Shown piece by piece: positions 36,133-44,603 of a DNA stretch of 64,000 nt (position 1 is the stretch's first letter; every line of letters starts with the position of its first letter). The position numbers and the translations under genes are program-made. The stretch is from Methylovorus glucosotrophus (GTDB lineage Bacteria; Pseudomonadota; Gammaproteobacteria; Burkholderiales; Methylophilaceae). Below the pieces are notes generated by a model, which had not been told where the DNA came from, made no database searches, and saw only the letters and a list, made by a program, of their open reading frames with translations. The stretch covers positions 558,001 through 622,000 of the forward strand of contig NZ_VMSE01000001.1 in the NCBI RefSeq assembly GCF_009858335.1, in the 5' to 3' direction.

Positions 36133-36626
36133 CTCCTATGACTAGGGCGCTGGGGCATATATATTCCATAATAAAAAAGTCGTTATTTTTTCCTAGAACC
36201 ACCATTGTCCCAAAGCCAAATTAATAAAAACAAACCATATTATAGTGGAACGCGACCCAGGTATAAATAAAATATGTATCCCAACTATTATAGAAATAAT
36301 TAATAAACAAATAAGCACTTCAAAATATGACGAAATCATCCATCAATAATAATAAAAGGCGAAGGTGAATACGTTGATTAATATAAAAGTTACATACAAA
36401 AATAATTTAAAATAAATTGTCATTGTTGCCACTTTAAGTAATCGATAGCAATGTTGCCTAAAGTTACTCGAATCTCTTGCAGTCCCATCATGGAGGAAGA
36501 TGCATGGAAGTTGAAGTGCTAAAAAACTGTTAAATTAATGATAAACAAGTGTTAAGTGAGTGCTAATTGTTCACGCTATTGGCTTTATTGGATGGAAATA
36601 GGGGTTGCTCAACGAAGAGTGGCAGG
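36133..36626. other. AT-rich intergenic stretch
   Basis: About 490 bases with no established gene. It includes one possible small membrane ORF on the minus strand (36193-36339). No RNA gene, repeat or transposon end was recognised. Confidence 0.5.
36193..36339 (-). CDS. Possible 48-residue membrane protein
   Basis: MISSYFEVLICLLIISIIVG... and a second hydrophobic stretch TIIWFVFINLALGQWWF, separated by HILFIPGSRS. A two-span hairpin peptide encoded by AT-rich DNA. No good ribosome-binding site, no known relative; could be chance because AT-rich DNA readily encodes hydrophobic residues. Confidence 0.3.
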   Translation of the reverse strand: MISSYFEVLICLLIISIIVGIHILFIPGSRSTIIWFVFINLALGQWWF

Positions 36627-36836
36627 TTAGAAGCACCTACAATATTCAGGTTTTATTTGCTTATTTCTAAACCCTAGTTCTGGCGGAGTATATTCATAGA
36701 ACTTACCTTTTTTGGTGCAAGTTTCCACACAATTTTCCAAACCGCTGCTAGCGTGAACACCATTAATAAGTTTAGCAATCACACTTAAGGTAACCAAAAC
36801 TACTCCACTAAAAATTAAAATTTTTCTAACATTCAT
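36627..36836 (-). CDS. Small membrane-anchored cysteine-containing protein
   Basis: 69 residues: an N-terminal hydrophobic segment (ILIFSGVVLVTLSVIAKLI) followed by a short exported part with four cysteines (NCVETC and YCRCF), likely two disulphides in the periplasm. Not recognised. In line with the other small minus-strand genes around it. Confidence 0.45.
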   Translation of the reverse strand: MNVRKILIFSGVVLVTLSVIAKLINGVHASSGLENCVETCTKKGKFYEYTPPELGFRNKQIKPEYCRCF

Positions 36837-36875
36837 CCTTATAAAAGCATCCTTAAGTCATTTATCAAATTGAAT

Positions 36876-37060
36876 TTACAATGGAGTTATAAATATTATT
36901 GTAAGAATTACACCGTCAATTGTCATTAGAATTGTTCCAATAAACTCATCTGATGGCAACGAGACTCTAATTCCAAATAGTAATGAAGAAAACCCTCCGC
37001 TTGAACATAGCGAAGCAAGCGAAACCAGGAGTGTAAGGACGGCTAAGATTTTGTTTTCAT
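36876..37060 (-). pseudogene. Frameshifted small exported or membrane protein
   Basis: From an ATG at 37060 the frame reads MKTKS and stops. One added A in the AAAA run would give MKTKILAVLTLLVSLASLCS, a good signal sequence, and continue open to the TAA at 36876 with a second hydrophobic segment. The total of 185 bases is one short of a multiple of three. This looks like a single-base deletion in a homopolymer: pseudogene, phase variation or sequencing error. Confidence 0.45.
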
Positions 37061-37102
37061 TTCTTTGGCTATATGAGCATTTCGATTGTTAAAAAATCGC
37101 TG

Positions 37103-37375
37103 TCATAAATCTTCAATTTCGACTTGGCCGAATTCCCCAGTAATCACTTCAATGAATATGCCTAAAAACTCAAAGTAGCTTCCAGACCTGTCGCATTTAA
37201 GGCCTTCAGGAACTAACTCACAATCAAAAGTAAATTCCGGTTTACCTGCTAATTGCGAGAATACAAAGAAATCAATGTTTTCAGTAACAATTGCGCTGTG
37301 CGAAAAGGAGCGCAGAACGGAGAGGAGTTCATCTTTGGATTGAAACTGGAATCGAAAAGACTGGCGTAGTCCCAT
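37103..37375 (-). CDS. Small hypothetical protein, immunity-like
   Basis: 90 residues: MGLRQSFRFQFQSKDELLSV, then FFVFSQLAGKPEFTFDCELV and an acidic C-terminus. The alternation of strands with one helix, and the acidic tail, resemble small immunity proteins, but no family was recognised. AT-rich, same strand as neighbours. Confidence 0.45.
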   Translation of the reverse strand: MGLRQSFRFQFQSKDELLSVLRSFSHSAIVTENIDFFVFSQLAGKPEFTFDCELVPEGLKCDRSGSYFEFLGIFIEVITGEFGQVEIEDL

Positions 37376-37445
37376 TAGTTCTTACCTTTAACGTGAGCGC
37401 AGAGTTTAGTCATGAAAGAGAGCGAGATCGAACGCCAAATTAAAA

Positions 37446-37778
37446 CTAAAAACATGATTTAAAGCTCCAAGCTTCTATATACATGCCTACAAACCATAGA
37501 AAAATCAGTACGAGTATTGCAAATCCTGCGCCATGTGCAATGCGATAGATGGATTGCGACCCAAAACAGATAGCTGTACCACTCGCGGCTGCACTGATCA
37601 GCAGTGGAAAGAGAGCTAATTCCTCAAGCTCTACTGCACGAGCCGGGTTGCCCAGCGAGCCTCCTTTCGTGTCCCCGGCGCACCCCGCTTTGAACATAAT
37701 GAAGAGAGTTGCTGCTGCACTTACGGCGAATAGCAGCCCAAGGCCGCGTGCTAAGTATATAGAAGTGTTCGCGGTCAT
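37446..37778 (-). CDS. Small polytopic membrane protein
   Basis: 110 residues with three spans (about 7-29, 55-72 and 84-104). The loop CAGDTKGGSLGNPARAVELEE is hydrophilic. Not recognised. It is the last gene before the right end of the island and the first of the minus-strand row in transcription order. Confidence 0.5.
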   Translation of the reverse strand: MTANTSIYLARGLGLLFAVSAAATLFIMFKAGCAGDTKGGSLGNPARAVELEELALFPLLISAAASGTAICFGSQSIYRIAHGAGFAILVLIFLWFVGMYIEAWSFKSCF

Positions 37779-38107
37779 GAACGGTAATCCCCGGATAACA
37801 TAAAAACAATGAGTTTGCGCACCACGCCCCGGTGAAGTGAGTTATTAGAGTAGCTCACTGATTCGCTTTCTTGAGTTGTCTCTCACATTAGGACAAAAAA
37901 CCGATGGATTACCATTGAAATTTGAATCGCCACTATTTTTGGACAGTCTAAAGCCTCTCCAAACAATGCTTTTCATGCGCTACGGTAGGCTATGATAGCA
38001 AAATGCGAATGTGTCTCCGTCTTTAAACGACGAAATGCTGGGTGCTGACTGGATGCCTTTTGGTCCATTTCTGCCGGTACACTGTATCGTTTCATTAAAG
38101 GATGCCA

Positions 38108-38123
38108 GTGCAAATTCAGTACA
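38108..38123 (+). repeat. 16-bp repeat at the right end of the island, possible integrase arm site
   Basis: GTGCAAATTCAGTACA, identical to 20660-20675. It lies about 120 bases inside the right att core, as arm sites do. Confidence 0.5.
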
Positions 38124-38126
38124 CCA

Positions 38127-38241
38127 CTCAGTTTTTTTAGGTTAATAACAATTACGCTAAATTACTGATATTAAATTAATGTTGGTTACCCTTAGATAAT
38201 ATTGATTTCATATTATAATCAATGGTTTAATGTGTTATCTT
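38127..38241 (+). repeat. Right-end sequence of the island, outer copy
   Basis: An AT-rich 115-base block similar to 30622-30736 and immediately followed by the tRNA-derived core at 38244. See the internal copy for the meaning. Confidence 0.75.
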
Positions 38242-38243
38242 CT

Positions 38244-38343
38244 GACTCATAATCCGTTGGTGCTCGGTTCGACTCCGAGGAGGCCCACCAAAATAAACAA
38301 GGGGTTACGTGAAAGCGTAACCCCTTTTTCTTTTGTACTTTGC
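38244..38343 (+). repeat. attR: right direct repeat of the island (tRNA-Ile 3' fragment plus terminator)
   Basis: 38244-38290 equals the last 47 bases of tRNA-Ile(CAU), starting in the anticodon stem, so no functional tRNA is made here. The following terminator hairpin (38299-38328) is also a copy with one loop change. This is probably the original chromosomal end of the tRNA gene displaced by insertion. Confidence 0.93.
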
Positions 38344-38505
38344 TTTTTTTTAATAGAGCCAGCGTATGCAGCTAGTCACCGTAAAGCATAGATAGTGATC
38401 AGGTGAGAATTTTAAAAAAGAAAGCACTGGTAGCGGCACATGCAAGATGGGCTTCCCTTCTTGCACAATCAACTGTGAAGGGGCTTCAAGGTGCTGCAAA
38501 GGATG

Positions 38506-39294
38506 TTAAAACGCCCCCTTCAATACGCCACCTTCCACCCGCAAGGCTGCGCCTGTTGTTGCAGATGCTAGCGGGCTAGCGACATAGGCCACGAGAGAGG
38601 CGACTTCCTCAGGGCTGGCAAAGCGCTTGATTAATGAGGTGGGTCTCGCTTTTTCAAAGAACTCTTTTTCGAATTCTTCAAACGTCTGTCCGTCTTGTCC
38701 CAGAGCATCCACAAAATCTACCACGCCTCGCGTTTTTGTTGGCCCCGGTAACACGCTATTGACGGTAATGCCTGTGCCTGCCACGGTTTCAGCCACGCCT
38801 CTTGCTACGGCAATCTGGGCGGTCTTGGTCATGCCGTAATGCACCATTTCGGCGGGTATCTGGATCGCACTTTCACTGGAGATAAAAATAATGCGGCCCC
38901 AGTCTGCTTGTTTCATGGAGGGTAGGTACATGCGTGATAACCGTATTCCGCTCAATACATTTACATCAAAAAATCGTATCCAGTCGGCATCGGGGATTTC
39001 TTCAAACGGCTTAGGTTCGAAGATACCTAGATTATTCACCAGGATTTCTACATTGGGATATTGTTTGAATAGTGCGTCGGCTCCATCTGCTGTGCTTAAG
39101 TCGCCTGCGAAACCAAGGACTTCAGTATTGGTGCTGGTTTTGATTTCAGCTATTGCTTTGTTAACAGCTGACTGTGTCCTGCCATTAATGATGACTTTGG
39201 CCCCCTCGCGTGCCAGAGTGGCAGCGATGGCATATCCGATGCCGGCTGTACTGCCAGTTACTAATGCCAGTTTTCCATTTAATTTAAGATCCAC
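38506..39294 (-). CDS. Short-chain dehydrogenase/reductase
   Basis: 262 residues, classical SDR. The cofactor loop TGSTAGIGYAIA is at residues 13-24, and NGRTQSAVN suggests NADP(H) preference. NNLG is at about 86, the catalytic Ser and YGMTK (Tyr, Lys) at about 140-156, and a C-terminal GAALRVEGG ends the fold. The substrate is unknown. It lies just outside the island, in a pair with a second SDR gene. Confidence 0.9.
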   Translation of the reverse strand: MDLKLNGKLALVTGSTAGIGYAIAATLAREGAKVIINGRTQSAVNKAIAEIKTSTNTEVLGFAGDLSTADGADALFKQYPNVEILVNNLGIFEPKPFEEIPDADWIRFFDVNVLSGIRLSRMYLPSMKQADWGRIIFISSESAIQIPAEMVHYGMTKTAQIAVARGVAETVAGTGITVNSVLPGPTKTRGVVDFVDALGQDGQTFEEFEKEFFEKARPTSLIKRFASPEEVASLVAYVASPLASATTGAALRVEGGVLKGAF

Positions 39295-39377
39295 GATGAT
39301 GTCCTTTTGAAAATATGTAACAGGTGGGAATGCGCGAAATCGACTATTTATATTGATGGGTCAGATAAGTTGCGGAT

Positions 39378-40127
39378 TTACAATTGGCTCATGCCGCCAT
39401 CTACAATCAGCTCGGTCCCTACAATAAATGCTGCATCCGTAGAGGCAAGATAAGTCACTGCACTTGCTACTTCTTCTGGTGTACCAAACCGCTTGAGCGG
39501 CACTTGAGCTTCTATGCTTGAAGCTACCGCATCCAGCTGTTCTGCAGGAATACCCAACTTACCATATAGTGGCGTTACCACTGGCCCTGGACTCACTACA
39601 TTGATGCGGATGCCACGTCCAACAAGTTCAGCGGATAAGGTCTTAGCCAAAGAAATCAATGCGGCCTTGCTGGCAGCATAGATGCTGGAATTAGGCATGC
39701 CAATATGGGCATTGATGGATCCATTCAGAATGATGGCCGCGCCTTTATTGAGATAGGGGAGTAGTGCCTGGATGGTGAAATAGGCACCTTTGATATTGGT
39801 ATTGAATGTCATATCCCACAGGCCTTCATCCGCGTCTTCCAGGGATGCGAATTTGGCCACGCCGGCATTGATAAAAATGGCATCAAGTTTGATATTCGCA
39901 TTAGAAATGACTTCTGCCAATGCTTTAGCTGCGGCGAGATCGCCTGCATCATTTTGCAATGCAATGGCGGATTCTCCCAGCGACTTCTTAGCTTCATCCA
40001 ATGTTTTCTGATCTCTTCCTGTAATCACAACGCGGGCGCCTTCTTTACTGAAAGCCTGAGCCGTTGCAAGGCCGATGCCGCTATTGCCGCCTGTCACTAA
40101 TACTGCCTTATGTTGAAAACGATTCAT
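39378..40127 (-). CDS. Short-chain dehydrogenase/reductase
   Basis: 249 residues. TGGNSGIGLATA at about 12-23, ITGRDQKTLDEAKKSL after beta-2 (NADP-type Arg), NAGVAKF at about 88, the NGSINAHIG Ser segment, YAASKAALI (Tyr and Lys, about 151-159) and VDGGMSQL at the end. Divergent from the LysR gene at 40236, which probably controls it and the preceding SDR. Substrate unknown. Confidence 0.92.
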   Translation of the reverse strand: MNRFQHKAVLVTGGNSGIGLATAQAFSKEGARVVITGRDQKTLDEAKKSLGESAIALQNDAGDLAAAKALAEVISNANIKLDAIFINAGVAKFASLEDADEGLWDMTFNTNIKGAYFTIQALLPYLNKGAAIILNGSINAHIGMPNSSIYAASKAALISLAKTLSAELVGRGIRINVVSPGPVVTPLYGKLGIPAEQLDAVASSIEAQVPLKRFGTPEEVASAVTYLASTDAAFIVGTELIVDGGMSQL

Positions 40128-40235
40128 GATGAGAACTCCCTTGTGATGAATGATGAGTTCAGTATGGGCATGTTATTGCTTGCGTACTAGTCATGTATAA
40201 GTAGAATGACTTTATACCAAAAGTAGAAGGTCATT

Positions 40236-41159
40236 ATGGAAACCCTACGTGGCATTGAATCATTTGTACGAAGTGCAGAACTGGGTAGCTTTTCAGCGGC
40301 CGCCCGAAGGTTAAGTATGACGGCGGGTGGCGTTAGCAAAAACGTGGGGAAACTTGAGGCGGATATGGGAGTCCGATTGTTTCAGCGTAGCACCCGAAAA
40401 TTGACACTGACGGAGGCCGGCGAGCAGTTCTTGCAACAAGTGGCTGGAGGGTTGGATACGATCCAGGCCGCGATAGCCAATACTAGCAATGCAGGAGGCA
40501 AGCCAGCGGGCACGCTTAAAGTAGGAATGGCGATGGCATTTGGTCGTGATCAGATACTTCCTTTACTTGGGGAATTCTTAAGGTTGTATCCGGATATAAA
40601 ACCAGACTGGCGTTTTGATAATCGACAGGTAGACCTGATTGCAGAAGGGTTTGATGTGGCTATAGGCGGCGGCATTCAGATTTCGCCGGGTATTGTGATG
40701 CGACAGTTGGCGAAAGTGCATCTCATCCTCGTGGCATCGCCGGGATATCTCAAGAATAAAATCTTGCCCAAGACCCCTGAGGATTTATATACATTTGATA
40801 CCTTGATGCGCTTTTCTCAGACTACTAATCGTGTAACGCCTTGGCACCTCCGAACGAAGACGGGTGAGCAAGTGACTGTAGAGCCATTGCCACGCGCGAT
40901 CTTGAATGATCCAGAAGCACTTTGCCGCGCGGCGTTAATGGATTTGGGCATAGTTCATGTACCAATGCCGCACGCTACGCCCTATTTGCGAGATGGTAGC
41001 CTGGTGAGGGTGTTGCCGGGCTGGTATAGCGAAGGAGGTGAGATATCCATTTACTTTACCGCGAAAAAACTGATGCCCGCCAAAACGAGAGTGTTCATTG
41101 ACTTTGTCATTGAACATTTCAGGAAGCAAGATTTAGCAAAACGGTGGTCAGCCATTTAA
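40236..41159 (+). CDS. LysR-family transcriptional regulator
   Basis: 307 residues. The N-terminal winged HTH METLRGIESFVRSAELGSFS, AARRLSMTAGGVSKNVGKLE and LTEAGEQFL is typical. A substrate-binding domain of the LysR type fills about 90-300 (LKVGMAMAFGRDQILPLL, FDVAIGGG). The 108-base gap to the divergent SDR gene is the expected place for its operator. The ligand is unknown. Confidence 0.93.
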   Translation: METLRGIESFVRSAELGSFSAAARRLSMTAGGVSKNVGKLEADMGVRLFQRSTRKLTLTEAGEQFLQQVAGGLDTIQAAIANTSNAGGKPAGTLKVGMAMAFGRDQILPLLGEFLRLYPDIKPDWRFDNRQVDLIAEGFDVAIGGGIQISPGIVMRQLAKVHLILVASPGYLKNKILPKTPEDLYTFDTLMRFSQTTNRVTPWHLRTKTGEQVTVEPLPRAILNDPEALCRAALMDLGIVHVPMPHATPYLRDGSLVRVLPGWYSEGGEISIYFTAKKLMPAKTRVFIDFVIEHFRKQDLAKRWSAI

Positions 41160-41293
41160 ATCGCAAATGGCTTCTTTGCGTCGACAGTACAAATTAAAAC
41201 CATCCTCTTTAATTTGGAAAAGTTTTATCTGGATGACAGAACATCCAATTGAGCTGGGAGCTCATAATATCTATCCATGATATGGAGGTCGCA

Positions 41294-41680
41294 ATGTTCG
41301 ATCACATCGGTATTGGTGTTACAAATCTGGCCGAGAGCACGGCATTCTATCTAAAAGCGCTTAAGCCGTTAGGGGGTGAAATCGCGATGGAAGGGCCATC
41401 CAGCGTAGGGATTGGCCGAAATAATAAGCCTTCGCTGTGGCTTTCCGAGACAAAGGTGCAACCCTCTCACATGCACCTTGCTTTTACGGCGGAAAATCGC
41501 AGTCAGGTAGACGCATTCCATGTTGCTGCAATGGCAGCAGGCGGAAAAGACAATGGGCCGCCGGGTTTGCGCCCGCATTATCACGAGAATTATTACGCTG
41601 CCTTTGTCTTTGGTCCGGATGGCCACAACATTGAGGTGGTGTGCCACCAACCCAATATTGGGAATTCTGAAAGCAATTAA
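41294..41680 (+). CDS. VOC-family (glyoxalase/bleomycin resistance) protein
   Basis: 128 residues from ATG 41294, which has GGAGG five bases upstream. MFDHIGIGVTNLAESTAFYL opens a vicinal-oxygen-chelate fold; HMHLAFTAENR and the closing FGPDGHNIEVVCH carry the usual metal ligands (His, Glu). One paired domain, so a dimeric metalloenzyme is likely. Substrate unknown. Longer in-frame starts at 41249 and 41282 exist. Confidence 0.85.
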   Translation: MFDHIGIGVTNLAESTAFYLKALKPLGGEIAMEGPSSVGIGRNNKPSLWLSETKVQPSHMHLAFTAENRSQVDAFHVAAMAAGGKDNGPPGLRPHYHENYYAAFVFGPDGHNIEVVCHQPNIGNSESN

Positions 41681-41774
41681 GAGGAGTGCAGTTCCACAGC
41701 GATACTTTCACGTGAATAGACCTTTCTAACATAATCATTGTCCAAACATTCACTTACGACGCACATGAAGCCGA

Positions 41775-42770
41775 ATGTCTCATTTTTCTGTACTGGATCT
41801 ATCTCCCATTGCACAAGGCCGTACTGCGGCCGAATCTTTTCAAGCCACATTGGATCTTGCGCAGCATGCGGAGCGCTGGGGATTTCGTCGTTTTTGGCTG
41901 GCTGAACATCATGGAATGCCAGGTATCGCCAGCGCAGCTACCTCTATCTTGATTGCCCACGTAGCAGCGGGGACTTTCTCGATTCGCGTGGGGGCGGGTG
42001 GCATTATGCTACCTAACCACTCACCATTAGTCATCGCGGAACAGTTTGGCACATTGGAGTCTTTATTCCCGGGACGGATTGATCTTGGGCTCGGACGGGC
42101 ACCAGGATCGGATCAAATGACGGCACGTGCGCTGAGGCGCAATCTATCCTCTGACGCAGACGATTTTCCTGAAGATGTCATGGAGCTGATAGATTATTTC
42201 TCAGATGAACCGCGAGGGCCTGTTCGGGCTGTGCCAGGAACGGGGCTTAACATTCCCATATGGATTCTTGGATCAAGTCTCTATGGTGCCCAACTCGCCG
42301 CAGCGATTGGTTTGCCGTACGCATTTGCATCTCATTTTGCTCCAGCACAAATGATGCAGGCCATTGAGGTTTACAGAGCTACATTTAAGCCTTCAAAATT
42401 CTTAAGCAAACCCTATGTCATGCTCGGCTTTAATGTCATCGCAGCGGATACTGACCAAAACGCAAATTTGCTAGCTTCGTCAATGCAACAAGCATTCATT
42501 AACTTGCGCACAGGAAATCCCTCAAAGCTTCCTCCGCCGATTAATAACTACCTGGAGAAAATTGGCGGGGCTGAACGTGCACTCCTCAGCCAAATACTCT
42601 CATGCTCAGCGATAGGTGGCCCAGATAAGGTCAAAGAGGAAGTCGATGCATTTATTGCCAGAACTCAGGCGGATGAATTAATGATTACATCGCAAATTTT
42701 CGATCATGCTACCCGTCTTCGGTCTTATGAAATTGTTGCGAATCTTCACGAAAATTTCGTCATTGCATAA
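41775..42770 (+). CDS. LLM-class flavin-dependent oxidoreductase
   Basis: 331 residues of the bacterial luciferase-like TIM-barrel type. [16 protein letters not shown] start, [55 protein letters not shown] and [16 protein letters not shown] are hallmarks of the group I FMN-dependent family represented by YwcH/LuxA-like proteins. No reductase partner is nearby. Substrate unknown. Confidence 0.9.
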   Translation: MSHFSVLDLSPIAQGRTAAESFQATLDLAQHAERWGFRRFWLAEHHGMPGIASAATSILIAHVAAGTFSIRVGAGGIMLPNHSPLVIAEQFGTLESLFPGRIDLGLGRAPGSDQMTARALRRNLSSDADDFPEDVMELIDYFSDEPRGPVRAVPGTGLNIPIWILGSSLYGAQLAAAIGLPYAFASHFAPAQMMQAIEVYRATFKPSKFLSKPYVMLGFNVIAADTDQNANLLASSMQQAFINLRTGNPSKLPPPINNYLEKIGGAERALLSQILSCSAIGGPDKVKEEVDAFIARTQADELMITSQIFDHATRLRSYEIVANLHENFVIA

Positions 42771-42959
42771 TCTCAACTAACAAGACATCTTGAATTAATA
42801 AGAGGTTGAAGATGCTGGGGGAATTTTTCTCCACCAACGGTGTTGCTCGAATTTTATTGAAGAGCTAACACTTTCTGACAGCCACTTCAGCGTTTAGCTT
42901 ATGGCTCCCTGCCTCTTCAAGGTTTAGTTTTTACGAAACGAAACCTTAAGGAGCACGCC

Positions 42960-43448
42960 GTGAAGTTGATTCGCTTATGGTCTATTGGAATGATATTGAT
43001 ATGGAGCGCCAGCCTGCAGGCGGGTGGCGTGGCGGCGGGCGGTGGTGCGGCAGGGGCGCCAGCCGGCGGTGGTGGCACAGGGGCGACGACTTCTCCCGCG
43101 CCAACGACATCTCCTTCGCCTAATACTGTGGCCCCTGCAGGGACTGGCACGCGTCAGGGTACTGAGCCTTCTTCACCCGATACTTTTGCGCCTGCTGGCT
43201 CACAGCGTTCGCCCGGGACAGACTCTACCTCGCCGGATACTTTTTCACCTGCAAATCCAACGGCCACTCCTTCCAACCAGGCCCCAGCAAGTGCGCCTCC
43301 CGTGACCGGGACCAGCGCGCCACCTGTGTCCGGTAAAACGGCGCCGGCGACGTCGACTATTCGTAGTGCTCCGCCGGTCAGTTCGCCTGATGGCAGTGCG
43401 CCACCCGTGACGAGTGATCCCAGTGCGCCTCCAGTCACCACGCCTTAG
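42960..43448 (+). CDS. Secreted Pro/Ala/Ser/Thr-rich repeat protein
   Basis: 162 residues. A signal peptide (MKLIRLWSIGMILIWSASLQAGG) is followed by a low-complexity region throughout. It starts with Gly/Ala repeats, continues with three SPDTFxPA units spaced by 20-25 residues, and ends with six SAPPV-type repeats. No folded domain is visible; it is likely an extended periplasmic or surface protein. GTG start with AAGGAGC upstream. A bidirectional terminator follows. Confidence 0.7.
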   Translation: MKLIRLWSIGMILIWSASLQAGGVAAGGGAAGAPAGGGGTGATTSPAPTTSPSPNTVAPAGTGTRQGTEPSSPDTFAPAGSQRSPGTDSTSPDTFSPANPTATPSNQAPASAPPVTGTSAPPVSGKTAPATSTIRSAPPVSSPDGSAPPVTSDPSAPPVTTP

Positions 43449-43475
43449 ATCAATTTTTTGAAAGTGCAGTACATC

Positions 43476-43515
43476 CCAATAAAAAAGCGCTGACTATGCA
43501 GCGCTTTTTTATTGG
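43476..43515. terminator. Bidirectional intrinsic terminator
   Basis: CCAATAAAAAAGCGCTG, loop ACTATG, CAGCGCTTTTTTATTGG: a 17-bp stem with A- and T-runs on both sides. It ends the plus-strand repeat-protein gene and the minus-strand trhO gene. Confidence 0.92.
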
Positions 43516-43529
43516 TGAAGCTTGTGAGG

Positions 43530-44528
43530 CTATTCTTCGTGATGCTTGGTGGCTTTGATTTGCTCCAGCTTGGTTTTGGCCGCGTCGCCGATATGGGCTT
43601 CGCCGCGTTTTTTTGCCAGCTCTATCTGCTTTTGCCGCTCCAGGATGCGGGCTTTTTTCTCGTCTGAGATTTTGTCGTAGCAGTGTGGGCAAGACACGCC
43701 GGCCATGTAGTGCGGGGATGCTTTTTCTTCGGGCGAGATGGGGTGGCGGCAGGCGTAGCACTGGTCGTACTCGCTTAATGCCAAGCCATGGCCGACGGCC
43801 ACGCGCTGATCAAACACAAAACATTCGCCTTCCCACAGGCTTTCTTCCTTGGGCACGTTTTCCAGGTATTTGAGAATGCCGCCTTGCAGGTGGTAGACGT
43901 TCTCAAAGCCTTGCTCCAGCATGAAGGCGCTGGCTTTTTCACAGCGTATGCCGCCGGTGCAGAACATGGCGACCTTTTTGTGTTTGTTGGGGTCGAGGTT
44001 CTTGCTCACATACTCGGGGAATTGTCGGAAAGTGGTGGTGTGCGGATCCAGCGCGTTTTTAAAGGTGCCGATGTCGTATTCGTAATCGTTGCGGGTGTCG
44101 ATGACGATGACATCCGGGTCGCTGATCAGCGCATTCCAGTCTTCGGGCTTCACATAGGTGCCGACTTTTTTATTGGGGTCTATGCCAGGCACGCCGAGGG
44201 TGACGATCTCTTTTTTCAGGCGCACTTTCATGCGGTAAAACGGCATTTCTTCGGCGAAGGATTCTTTGTGCTCCAGGTCAGCCAGGCGCGGGTCTGATTT
44301 CAGATAGGCGAGCATGGCATCGATGCCTTCACGGCTACCGGCCACAGTGCCGTTAATGCCTTCAGCGGCCAGCAGCAATGTGCCTTTCAGGCCTTGGGCG
44401 TTACATAGATCGAGCAAGCCGGGCTGCATGGTTTGGTAGTCATCCAGCGGGGCAAATTTATATAGGGCGGCAACAATAATATCGGGCACTGCAAAGGTCT
44501 CCTGCGTAATCCCGCTATGATAATCCAT
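43530..44528 (-). CDS. trhO: TrhO, tRNA uridine hydroxylase (rhodanese family)
   Basis: TrhO (YceA) introduces the 5-hydroxyl of uridine 34 in tRNAs under oxygen. 332 residues. An N-terminal ferredoxin-like domain ([18 protein letters not shown]) precedes a rhodanese domain with [20 protein letters not shown] and the active-site loop [12 protein letters not shown] (Cys at about 186). The C-terminal part has two CxxC pairs ([15 protein letters not shown]) and a charged helix. Full length. Confidence 0.93.
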   Translation of the reverse strand: MDYHSGITQETFAVPDIIVAALYKFAPLDDYQTMQPGLLDLCNAQGLKGTLLLAAEGINGTVAGSREGIDAMLAYLKSDPRLADLEHKESFAEEMPFYRMKVRLKKEIVTLGVPGIDPNKKVGTYVKPEDWNALISDPDVIVIDTRNDYEYDIGTFKNALDPHTTTFRQFPEYVSKNLDPNKHKKVAMFCTGGIRCEKASAFMLEQGFENVYHLQGGILKYLENVPKEESLWEGECFVFDQRVAVGHGLALSEYDQCYACRHPISPEEKASPHYMAGVSCPHCYDKISDEKKARILERQKQIELAKKRGEAHIGDAAKTKLEQIKATKHHEE

Positions 44529-44603
44529 GTTTGAAACAAGGTTAAATGGTTTGGCGGGTTAAGGTCGGCATTTTACCGGAATTTATACTGAAAAATCGCA
44601 GGC

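Larger units (their letters stand above)
37779..38243. other. Right terminal non-coding part of the island
   Basis: About 465 bases without a gene. It holds the 16-bp repeat shared with the left end (38108-38123) and the right-end repeat (38127-38241), which abuts the att core. Probably integrase binding territory. Confidence 0.55.

Noticed and set aside
34909..37778. Integron gene-cassette array
   Set aside because: Small same-strand genes with immunity-like content suggested cassettes, but no convincing attC core pairs (RYYYAAC/GTTRRRY) recur between them and there is no IntI; the only integrase is the tRNA-type one.
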